Shown here piece by piece: positions 12,586-22,800 of a stretch of 40,326 nucleotides of DNA. The position numbers and the translations under genes were made by a program. This DNA comes from a virus, in IMG/VR virus record IMGVR_UViG_3300030329_001372, positions 1 through 40,326 of that record; one strand, 5' to 3'. Below the pieces are notes generated by a model. The model saw nothing but the letters and a program-made list of their open reading frames with translations. It was not told the DNA's origin and did no database searches. Numbering within the stretch: position 1 is the first letter of the stretch; each line of letters opens with the position of its first letter.

Positions 12586-14493
12586 GTGGCTAAAAATGTA
12601 GTATGTGCTTTAGGTAAGTGTAATAATCCTTTACCTCCAAAGCAAAGAAAGTACTGTAGTCCTAAATGTGCAAATCAAGCAAAAGTTTCTAAGTATAGAG
12701 CTAAGAAAAAAGGGACACCTATTATAGAAGTACCTAAGGACATAAATTTAGAGAGAAAGTCTGCAAGTATACGTAGAGGAGATTATTACAGACAATTTAT
12801 TGATGATGGTTATGCATTAGATATTTTGAATGAATCTACATCTCTTCAGGAAGTAGCAGATGAACTAAACTGTACTAAGGCTCATGTGTCAAGAATGTTA
12901 GCTGCATATCGAGAAGATATGTTAGCAGAGAAAGAACAGGCTGAATGGAGTACACCAGAAGAAGCTATTGCATCTCTATCTACATTCAAAGCTTTTAGAG
13001 ATAGATACTTCTTAACTGAAAAAGGTGTACCTTTCATTACTGCAGATTTTCATCAAGAGTGGATAGATTCAATTTTAGATGCTATAGACACTGGTGGACA
13101 ACAGATGATACTGTCTCCACCAAGACATGGGAAAACAGAACTACTTATACATTTCTGTGTATGGTTGATATGTAGAGAACCTAATGTTAGAATTATGTGG
13201 GTAGGAGGTAATGAGGATATTGCAAAAAATTCAGTCACTTCAGTTCTTGACACGTTGGAAAACAACGAACGGTTGGTTGAGGATTTCTGTGGTCCAAGAG
13301 GAAGTTTCAAGCCTAAAACGAGGACGGGGAAGAGTTGGTCAGGGGGTGGTTTTACGGTCGCAACAAGAACCGTCCCAGGGATTAAATCACCGACTATGGT
13401 CGGAGTGGGACGAGGTGGAAAGATATTATCAAGAGACTGCGACATAATAATTGCAGACGATATTGAAGACCACACATCAACAGTACAACCTTCAGCTAGA
13501 TTAAATACAAAGAACTGGTGGACAACAACTCTTGGTTCTAGAAAAGAGGAACATACAGCAATAGTTGTTATTGGTTCAAGACAGCATCCTGAAGATTTAT
13601 ATTCTGCCTTATTAGAAAATGAAGCATGGGAAACAATCATAGAAGAAGCTCATAGTTCTGAATGTATGGTACCTGAAGAGAATACAGAAGAACACGAAGA
13701 CTGTATGTTATGGCAAGGATTTAGAAGTTACAAATGGCTAATGACTAGAAAAGCTGATGCACAGACAACTGGTGGTTTAGATAGATATGAAATGGTATAT
13801 CTTAATAAAGCTTATGCATCTGGTGCAGTTTTGTTTAGACCAGATATTATTGAAGCATCTTATGACTACTCAGCAAAAGTTGGAGATAGACCACCTAGGC
13901 ATAGACTTATAGCTGGACTAGACCCAGCTGCAACAGGTTACCAAGCTGCATTCTTATGGGCTGTCGATATTCAAGGTGGTAAGTTAAGTATGCAGATGGT
14001 TGATAATGAAAATCATAAAGGTGGAGGTATAGCAGAAGCTCACAGAATTATACTTGAATGGTATCAAAAGTACCACTGCTTTCATTGGGTTATAGAAGAA
14101 AATAACTTCCAACAAGCTATAAGACAAGATAAAGGCATTAAAGATTTATGTGCTCATACTGGAATCATTATTGATGGACATCAAACCTATAAAAACAAAT
14201 GGGATGATACTTTAGGTGTAACAACTCTAGTTCCTTTATTTGAACAAGGTCAAATTAAATTACCTTACAATGATGCAGAGTCTCAAGCAAAAACAACTAT
14301 GTATAAAAAACAATTGGTATCTTTTGCAGCTAAATCAAGGTATGCTAAGTCTGACTTAGTTATGGCTAGTTGGTTTCCTATGAAAGAAATAAGAAAAATG
14401 GTTAAACAAACTATAAGCGATATGGGGGTAGATTACACACCAAGCTACGAAAACTATGATATGATTGATATGAATGAAGCACCTTGGAGTTAA
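12586..14493 (+). CDS. Terminase large subunit with N-terminal zinc finger and HTH
   Basis: 635 residues, GTG start. The first 45 residues hold a zinc finger (Cys 7, 12, 24, 28; YCSPKCANQAKV), then a helix-turn-helix-like part (SLQEVADELNCTKAHVSRML). The ATPase follows: Walker A SPPRHGKTE (about 177-185) and Walker B DIIIADDIED (286-295). The RNase-H-like nuclease starts at GLDPAATG (Asp446) and ends with VMASWFPMKEI. These are the motor and DNA-cutting domains that pump DNA into the procapsid and cut the concatemer. The zinc/HTH front end may replace a separate small terminase subunit, as no small subunit gene is seen. The portal gene follows with no gap. Base composition shifts to GC-richer in about 13,240-13,460. 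Confidence 0.95.
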   Translation: MAKNVVCALGKCNNPLPPKQRKYCSPKCANQAKVSKYRAKKKGTPIIEVPKDINLERKSASIRRGDYYRQFIDDGYALDILNESTSLQEVADELNCTKAHVSRMLAAYREDMLAEKEQAEWSTPEEAIASLSTFKAFRDRYFLTEKGVPFITADFHQEWIDSILDAIDTGGQQMILSPPRHGKTELLIHFCVWLICREPNVRIMWVGGNEDIAKNSVTSVLDTLENNERLVEDFCGPRGSFKPKTRTGKSWSGGGFTVATRTVPGIKSPTMVGVGRGGKILSRDCDIIIADDIEDHTSTVQPSARLNTKNWWTTTLGSRKEEHTAIVVIGSRQHPEDLYSALLENEAWETIIEEAHSSECMVPEENTEEHEDCMLWQGFRSYKWLMTRKADAQTTGGLDRYEMVYLNKAYASGAVLFRPDIIEASYDYSAKVGDRPPRHRLIAGLDPAATGYQAAFLWAVDIQGGKLSMQMVDNENHKGGGIAEAHRIILEWYQKYHCFHWVIEENNFQQAIRQDKGIKDLCAHTGIIIDGHQTYKNKWDDTLGVTTLVPLFEQGQIKLPYNDAESQAKTTMYKKQLVSFAAKSRYAKSDLVMASWFPMKEIRKMVKQTISDMGVDYTPSYENYDMIDMNEAPWS

Positions 14494-16281
14494 ATGGCTG
14501 TAGAAGTTGACAACGCAAAAGAAGTTCTGGATAGAGTTCAGTTTTTAAGATATGAACACCAACAGTCCTTATCTGATAGATGGAGATTTAAGTCTATAGT
14601 TAATGGAGGTAGGGAAGGAATTGAAGCATTACTTGGTTCAGAATTTGCAAGAAGCGGGAGTATAAATCAAACTCCTATTCCTAACCTGATGGTATCGGGT
14701 TTAGATAGACTTGCTCAAAAAATAGGTAGAGAACCTAATGTTAAGATAGATATTTTCAATCAAAACAATTCAGAGAGAGCTAAAGCTAGAAGAGATAAGC
14801 TTGAAAGAATTGTACACTCTTACGACACTCTTTCAGATATTAAGATGCAATTACCACAAGTTGGTAGATGGTTACCAGGTTATGGTTTTGCTGTATGGGT
14901 TATTAAAACTAAATATGATGTAAATGGTTATCCTTATCCCGTAGCAGAGATTAGAGACCCTTATGATTGTTATTTTGGTTATGGACCTGAAGACCCTGAA
15001 GATTTAGGAATAGTAAGAACTATACCTAAAGATGTATTAATTTCTGAGTATCCATTCCTAAAACCTAAATTTGCTCAAATCGAAGAAGGTAAGAGTAAAG
15101 TATCTTCACATACAAACTTTTTGAATACTAATAGAAGTGATGATGGTAGCTGGGAAAGTATGAGAGATATTGGAGAAACAGTTGTTGAGTACTATAACGC
15201 TGAAGGTACTTATATTGTACATCCAGGATTCAAAGAGATATTAGAATTTGTTCCTAATCCTTTAGCATCTGGTCCTCAATTTGTTGTAGCTAAAAAGTTT
15301 TCATTCGATAAGATACAAGGACAGTTTGACCAAGTCATTGGTTTAATGGCAGCAATGGCTAAGATAAATATCTTGTCTGTTGTAGCTATGGAAGATTCAG
15401 TATTCACTGAAACAAATGTTGTAGGTGAAATAGAGTCAGGACAATATAGAAAAGGTAGATTTGCAATTAACTACTTAACTCCTGGTTCACAAGTTAGTAA
15501 GCCAGCTAATAATCTTCCGTATCAATTATTTGAAATGGTAGGTAGAGTCGAAAGACAATTAAGAGTAGTATCAGGATATCCACAACAAGATGATGCTATC
15601 TCTCCTAATAGTTTTGTAACTGGAAGAGGATTAGAAGAACTATCTAGTGGTGTTAATGGAATGGTTAGAGAATACCAACAGGTATTACAAGATGCTTTAC
15701 AGAAGGTTGATTCTAAAAGATTAGAGTATGATGAGATTCTTTTTTCTGATTTCAAGAAACCTATAGCAGGATATAAAGATGGTCAGCAGTATGCTGAAAA
15801 CTATACACCTGTTAAAGATATTAATGGGAACTTCTCTACTAGAAGAGTATATGGTGCTATGGCTTCTTTTGATGAACCTCAGAAGATTGTAACTGGTTTG
15901 CAGTTACTTCAAGCTGGGATTATAGACAAACAAACCTTGCAGGAAGAAATGGACGGATTAGATAACATAGAAGCAATTAACGATAGGATTACAAAAGAAA
16001 ATGCTGAGAGAGTATTATTCGAATCTCTATTACAACAAAGTCAACAAGGTTCCCAGGAAGCATTACTTGCTATTGTAGATATATTTAATAAACCTGGAAA
16101 GATGGGTGATATCTTGAAGAAGTACTTTACTCCTCAAGAACCACAAATGAGTCCAGAAGAACAAATGTTTCTAGAACAGCAAGCAGCTGCTGGTATGCCA
16201 GAAGAAGAAGCAGCAGGTCCTCAATTACCGCAACAACCACCAAGTCCTCAAGAGGCTCTTGGTATGATAGGAGGTCCATAG
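14494..16281 (+). CDS. Portal protein
   Basis: 595 residues, starting at the base after the terminase stop. Size, place and composition fit a phage portal: helical N-terminus, a wing/stem region with PNLMVSGLDRLAQKIGREP, a long helical crown, and a Gln/Pro-rich C-terminal tail (EEAAGPQLPQQPPSPQEAL). Twelve copies form the channel at one capsid vertex, to which terminase docks for packaging. No single diagnostic motif is visible, so the call rests on order and overall similarity. Its last codons contain AGGAGG, the ribosome site of the next gene, which starts at the final base of its stop codon. Confidence 0.85.
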   Translation: MAVEVDNAKEVLDRVQFLRYEHQQSLSDRWRFKSIVNGGREGIEALLGSEFARSGSINQTPIPNLMVSGLDRLAQKIGREPNVKIDIFNQNNSERAKARRDKLERIVHSYDTLSDIKMQLPQVGRWLPGYGFAVWVIKTKYDVNGYPYPVAEIRDPYDCYFGYGPEDPEDLGIVRTIPKDVLISEYPFLKPKFAQIEEGKSKVSSHTNFLNTNRSDDGSWESMRDIGETVVEYYNAEGTYIVHPGFKEILEFVPNPLASGPQFVVAKKFSFDKIQGQFDQVIGLMAAMAKINILSVVAMEDSVFTETNVVGEIESGQYRKGRFAINYLTPGSQVSKPANNLPYQLFEMVGRVERQLRVVSGYPQQDDAISPNSFVTGRGLEELSSGVNGMVREYQQVLQDALQKVDSKRLEYDEILFSDFKKPIAGYKDGQQYAENYTPVKDINGNFSTRRVYGAMASFDEPQKIVTGLQLLQAGIIDKQTLQEEMDGLDNIEAINDRITKENAERVLFESLLQQSQQGSQEALLAIVDIFNKPGKMGDILKKYFTPQEPQMSPEEQMFLEQQAAAGMPEEEAAGPQLPQQPPSPQEALGMIGGP

Positions 16282-16484
16282 TGGATGACGCTACAGTAAA
16301 TGATATGTTTATGGATATGATTGCATCTAACGATTGGTCAGAATTAGAAACTGAGAATCAACCTATATTTTTTGATGTACATTCTCAATTCATACCACTT
16401 AACATGACTATATTAAATCTAGGTTATATTCCGTCATTTGGCTTTATAGATATTGTCCTTAGAAAGGAGACAGATGGCTTCTAA
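16281..16484 (+). CDS. Small unknown protein between portal and giant protein
   Basis: 67 residues from GTG at 16281 (overlap TAGTG with the portal stop), with AGGAGG 6-7 bases upstream. Acidic N-terminus (MDDATVNDMFMDMIASNDW), then a more hydrophobic part (FIPLNMTILNLGYIPSFGFIDIVL). No family recognised. It overlaps the next gene by 11 bases, and the AAAGGAG for that gene lies within it. Good translation signals argue that it is real. Confidence 0.55.
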   Translation: MDDATVNDMFMDMIASNDWSELETENQPIFFDVHSQFIPLNMTILNLGYIPSFGFIDIVLRKETDGF

Positions 16485-16812
16485 TCAAGAAATAGTTGAA
16501 GGAATGATGGAAGGTGAAACTTACGGTGATGAAACAAATTTAGTAAATCAAGTAAATGAAGCTGGAGTTCCACTAACAGATGTTCAAGAAGCAGGACCCC
16601 CAGCTATGGTAGCTCCTTCTTTAGAACAAGAAGATGTATTTGATGCTGGAACTGGACGACCTTTAGAGTCTGGTATGGCTGGTCTTGATACAATGGGATT
16701 AGTAAGCATGCCAGCTTCTCAGATATTATTAGAAGCTAACTCTGCTTTTCCTTCTGATTTAATCATGCAGTTATACGAGAAGGTAAAGGATATAGAAAAT
16801 AGAGGGTTATAA
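16474..16812 (+). CDS. Small unknown virion-region protein
   Basis: 112 residues from the ATG at 16474, chosen for AAAGGAG five bases upstream; an in-frame TTG at 16453 is poorer. Acidic, Gly/Pro/Ala-rich middle (GPPAMVAPSLEQEDVFDAG) with helices at both ends (LIMQLYEKVKDIENRGL). No family recognised. Its stop overlaps the start of the giant protein gene (TAATG). It could be a head-completion protein or a chaperone for the giant protein; this is inferred only from position. Confidence 0.6.
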   Translation: MASNQEIVEGMMEGETYGDETNLVNQVNEAGVPLTDVQEAGPPAMVAPSLEQEDVFDAGTGRPLESGMAGLDTMGLVSMPASQILLEANSAFPSDLIMQLYEKVKDIENRGL

Positions 16813-19800
16813 TGCCTGCTATTTATTTTAGAAATCCTAGTCGGATTGAGCTATCAGAAATACAAGAAACAAGTAAGCTTGATAAGAGACTACAAGGATT
16901 AGGTCTAGACTTCCAAAGTAACCCTACAAGAGTTTCTGAAGTTCATAATTATTTGGAAAGAGATGGATGGATGGACCATGGTTTATTAGCAGGTATGTCA
17001 CTTGCTGCTTTACAAAATCCATTGATAAGTCTTAAACGAAGTAATCCAGCAATGCGAAATATAGTAGATGCTTGGGAGGAATACACAGAAGAACAAAGCA
17101 ATCTTATAGGAAGAATGTTAAAAGGAACTATTCGTACTGCATTTGTTGCAATGGATAGTGCTGCAGAGAAATTAATTAAAAGACCAATACAATCTTCTGC
17201 TGCAGTAATGATTAATGAAGATATTCCTATGGAGTTTGCTTTACTTGAGTTAATTCCTAATTTAGGTTTTATTACTGCTAAGGCACTTGGTCAGGCTCCA
17301 GATACTACAATGAATGAATTTCGTGCAAAGAGAGAAGCTAAGAAAGATGAGTTAGGTCCTACCCAATTTGGTGTAGCATATGAAAAATTCCTAAACAATG
17401 AGTCAATTAATTTAGGAACAGGTTTCTTTGGAAACTCTGTTGTTGCTGAAGATACAGAATTATATAAAAGAATAGCTGCTAATACAACAAATCCTCAGGA
17501 GCTAGAAAATGCAAGAAGATTTATTCAACAGCAATTAGGTGACCCTATAACAGTTGATGAAAGAAATAGAGTTAATGCAAATACTTATACATTTGCAGAT
17601 GGAACTGCAAGACCTATATCTCCTGGTCTAGTAGCTATGCATCGTGTTGCAGACAGTGCTGATGATAGAGGATATAGAATAACTTCAGGTATTGTAGATG
17701 GATTATTTACCTTAGGTTTAGACCCAGCTAATGTTGCTGGTGGTTATTGGTCAAAAGTTAGAAGATTAAGAAAACAATTTCCAAGTAGTACAACCAATGT
17801 AGTTAAGAAAAGACTAATGGGTAATGTAGCTAAAAGATTTATGAACTTCCCTGGTGTTGAAGATTACTTAAATAGTCCTGTTGTACGAGAGCTTGCAGAG
17901 GTTGGTGCTAAATCACGAGATATATCAGTACAAAAAAGCTTGGTGAAAAATCAAATAAGACATGGAGATGATGCCTCGGATATTCTATTAGAGATGGTTG
18001 ATTCTAAAACTCCAGAGGAATGGATAGAGGCTATTAGAAAATACGGTACTAGATTTGAACACAAGTTTGAAAAATATAGTAAGGGTTGGAGAAAGGTTGG
18101 AGATGACCAATGGCAGCCAAAGAAATGGAAACAAAGAAATAAACCTCAAGTTGATATGCATAAATATAAAGTTGCTACTGGAGGAAGGAAAGCTAAGTTT
18201 CTAGAGCTTAAGAGAGATTTAAGGACTAGTAGAATTGTGAGAGATATGTGGGATATGCCTCAAACTTCTTTATCTGCTCTAGACATAGAGGAAGCTCCTT
18301 TTATTTTAGATGAATGGTTAGATTTCTTTAATGCTCCACCAGAATTTAGACTTGCGTATTTTAAGGCAGTAAACAAGATAAAGGGAGATTATTCCAATCG
18401 AGTCAGATTATCTCAATTAGCTGAAGAGGGACAACTTAGTGATGAGATATTAGAAAAGATAGGTGGTATGACAACAAATGTAGATTTATTGAAAAGACCT
18501 CCTTCATTATCGAATGTAAAAAGTGAATTAATGAAAATTATAGAGGATGGTGACAAAGGTGCTTTAACTGGAGTTGAATGGTTTGCATACGATGAAATAT
18601 CTGGAGAATTGAGAAAACATAAAGATACTCTTATGAGTTTCTTTGATAAAACATATGCAGGTAGTGAGTTCCCTGACATAGGAAAAAAATTAATAACTAA
18701 AGCTGTTGCTAATACTAATGAATTAAAGAGAGCATTTAAGTTAAACCCTGACACTAATACAATGCAGGTAAATGTTGCAGCAATTTTTGAAGACGGTGGA
18801 GATGCACTGGTTGACGGAGTATCGTCTGGTGCGATAAAGGCAGCTCATTCTGCAACAACACTTGCTGAATATCTGGCTCATACTATAACATTACCTGACC
18901 CTAGAGAACTAAACAGATATATAGGTAACGTAAGAAATGCTTTCCGTTCTTTAGCTTCTTGGGACATGATAGCGTTAGGTCCTAAACGAGGGGTACAAAA
19001 AACAGTTCCTATAGATAAAGTTTCTGTGCCTATAAAAGGTACCAGAGTTTCAGAAGATGAAGCTGTTTCTTTAGTAGAGAGAGCATGGCAAAGTATCCAA
19101 AGAGGATATAAATATAATATTGGAGAAGTAGGTTCTGAAATGGAAGGTATTGGAGAAGCTGTAATGATGCGTTATCTAAATAAATATATGACTAAAATAT
19201 GGAAACCATTTGCTCTACTAAGGTGGGCTTGGACATTAAGAGTTGTAGGAGAAGAACAAGTTCGTATGTGGACAGAAGGTTTAGATTCTATGTTTAGACA
19301 TCCTATATCTTATTTTGCCTTTTGGGTTGGTGACAATGCTCCTATGAATGCTCTAAATGGGAATATGAATAATGCTTTGAAATGGAAACTAGCTATGTCT
19401 AAAGGACATGGAGGTTACATTGGAGTTAATAATTTTAGTAGGAATAGAGAATATAGAGTTATTGGTACAGGAGATAAGAGATTTGCTTCTGGTTGGCTAA
19501 ATGAAACGTTGTTGGATAATTCAGATGATTTAACTAGAGAGATAGATGAAGTTGTAATGTCTGATGTAAGCAGATATGCTTCACTTACTCCAGATGACCC
19601 TAATGTTGTTTATGTCATAGAAGGTGTAGAAAAAGGAAGCACTATTGCTGGTATTAGAAATCATGTAGGAGATATATTGCCTGACCCAGACCAAATAACT
19701 AGCAAAACTGTAGGACATATTATTTATGACCTTAGACACAATAAAATATCAGCCGATACACAGGTCGCTAATTTTATTGGAGATGTAGTAGAAGATATCT

Positions 19801-22800
19801 CAGGTCAAAATTACGAAGGATATCTTAATATTAAGACATTAATTCAGACAGTTAGAAGTAAGGTTCGAAATATGTCAGTGGAAGAAGTTTCAAAATATCA
19901 ACCTCCAGGAATAGCAGATAAAATGACAAGGAATAAACTTCTAGAAAAAACCTTAATGGCTTTAGATGATTATGTAATAGCAAATAGCGAAGTAGGTCAA
20001 AAGATTACTAGAAGAGCTGGGTATAAAGAGGAATGGTTAGAAGGAGTCATAGATGGTAGCCGAACAATGATACATAGTAAAGGAGCAGATACCCGTGTTG
20101 CTGTAGGAAAGATACTAAGTTTCGTAGACAAGAAAACTAAAACTCTAAAATACTTCCGTGTAGTTGAAGTTAAGCAAGTTAATTTATTTAAGAACAAAAA
20201 ACTAAAACAAAATCAAATACAAATCGCTTCAGCTGAATCCGAATTAATTAGAAATGGATATTCAAGAGGGGAGGCTAGTAGTTTATTAAGGGAGCTAAAA
20301 GAAAAAGTTGATAAATTAGATGAGGCAGATATAGCACTTATTAATAAGGAAAAAGATTTATTAAATAACTTTATAGGTCAGACAAATGTAACTGTTGGAA
20401 TCCGACCAATAACAAGAAAAGGAGGGTTTGACGAGAAAAAAGTTAAAGAAATGCTAGAAAGAGAAAAGCAAATAGAATTTGCATTAGAGGCTCCTACAAA
20501 AGACACAGACCCTAAAGTACTTGAAGAGTTAAATAAGGAGCTAAGAGAGATAGATGAATATCTTGAAAAAGAAGGAGGCGAAGTAACATCCAATTTGAGA
20601 GAAAAGATAACTGTCCTCCAAGATAAAAAAAGAATCACAAGAAATAGAGCAAAGCTTGAACAAGAATTAAAAACATTACAAAAGGATAAAGACCCAATTC
20701 CAGATGCTATAGAGAGGGTACAGGAAAAACTCAAGAGGACTGATGAAATTATAGAAGAAGCAAATGAAAGACTTGCTGATATTGAATTACGAGTTCAAAT
20801 AGGTGAATCAGAGCCTTTCGTTATACTGGATGATGTATTTACATCTACAAAAGCTAGCGGAGAATCTTTTAATATTGTTGAAAAACATGAGGTAAGACCT
20901 GAGTTCAAACTGAAAGCACTTAAACAAACAAGAGCTAAGCTTGAAAAGATTTTAAGCGAGAACTTTGGAAGAAGATTAGACCTTACAAAAGGTCAAATAA
21001 CAATTTCTAAAAAAAAGCGTGGAAGGGTTGTCCCATTATGGGCAGCTAGAAAAGAATCCCCAGAAGCATTGGCAAAAAAGGCAGCAGCAGAAGTTCAGCT
21101 TAAGGCATCCGATATAGTACTAACTCACAATGGACGGGCATTAATTGATATGGGTGTTTATCAAAATGTAGACGATTTACTGAATGCAGACTATAGCCGA
21201 TTGGTACAAATTATTCGTGCATTGGATAAAAAAATTGTCCAGTTAAAGAAAATTCATAATATAGATGAATCACATATTACACCGACAAAATTAAGAAAAC
21301 TGATTAAATCAACAGATGAGATTGCTCCTGAACTTAAGGCCTCAACTGACGATGTAAAAGAGTTAGAAGCTCTTAGACTAGAATTAGATGCAGTACAAGG
21401 AAAGATAGACGTCAGCGGTACAAATCTTTCTTTGTATAAATTAGAACCTGTTAATGATGATACTCTAGATTTAACAAGAATAAACGGACAAAGAAAAGCA
21501 CAGCTAATTATATCTGGAGGTCAGACAGGAGTTGATAAGGGAGCACTTGTTGCTGCTCGAAAAATGCAATACAAGACAGGTGGAATGGCTCCAAAAAATT
21601 ATGTTACTGATGAGGGTGCTGCTTTAGACCTGCAAGATGAGTTTGGATTAGCAGAAGATATAAACTTTTTATCACCTGAAGATTTAGTTGCGAAAACTGT
21701 ACAGCTAGTTGATGGGACAACAGTTAGAACTATTCCAAAAGGAAACTTTTTCAAAAATATAGGATGGAGAAAAGCTAAAGATGTTGAAGAAAGACAACTT
21801 GTTTATCTAGATGAAAAAGCAATTCCTCAAGAGATGAAAGATTTAGGTGTAAAAGTAGGAGATGTAATCAAGGGTGAAACTGCATCTGAGAAATCTCTAA
21901 TAAAATCTTTTGTCTATAGAAGTAGAGCAATAAAAAATGTTGATAATGCTGATGTTCAAATTATTATAACAAGTCCTCGCTTTTCTTCTTCAAAGCTTCC
22001 TAAGGGTAGGAAAGCTGTTACTAAGGGTGAATCAATGGGAACAGCATCTACATTTAATTATGCTACAGAAGGAAGATGGGGATTGCCAAGACGAATAGAT
22101 TTGGATACTAGTAATACCTACAGCTCACCACAAGATTTTATATGGTTAACTGATAGAAAACATATAGCTGCTCACCAACATGAACACCTTATTTACAGTG
22201 CGAATATAGCTGATGATAGTACACATACTGGTATAAGAAAATCTAAATATAAAGACACTATCGTAATAAATATAGATAAGGTTATAGCAGAGGGTGGTCT
22301 TGATGAAGACACAATGGTTCTTATAGATAATATATTAGCTCGATATGAAAATCCAGTTATTAATGTTGCTGGACCTAGAGAAAGAATAGTTATGGGTGCT
22401 AAACCAGCACCTGTAGCAACCGTTCCCGTTAAAGACCTTGGGGAAGTAGGAACTATTCTGGGTTGGTCAAGATATGGTGACCCAGGTGTAGAAACATTTG
22501 AAGTATCTACTAAGGGAGATAGTTTTGGTAAACAATTTTCTGCATTAAATGCTAAGTTTGCAGATGGAGAATCAGTAGAACTTAAGTGGGCTAAAAAGAA
22601 AGGTTACAAAAGTATAAAAGAAGCTAAAGGAAAGGAAGCAATTCACCCAGACTTTCCTTACTATGAAGAGTATTTGAAAATATGGAATGCTTGGGTTGAT
22701 GATAAACAAAAGAACTTTGAATTAATGGAAGAATTAGCAGAAAAAACTAGGGGTAAGCAATTAACAGATTTTTATGCTAATACAGATAACAATCAAGCAA

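Noticed and set aside
12312-12660. Full-length tmRNA on the minus strand
   Set aside because: The matching 5' acceptor strand is only 66 bases away and no tag-peptide frame or pseudoknots fit; the region beyond codes for terminase.
13053-13640. 195-codon minus-strand frame inside the terminase gene
   Set aside because: Antisense shadow of a gene with intact ATPase motifs; no ribosome site and wrong direction for the late region.
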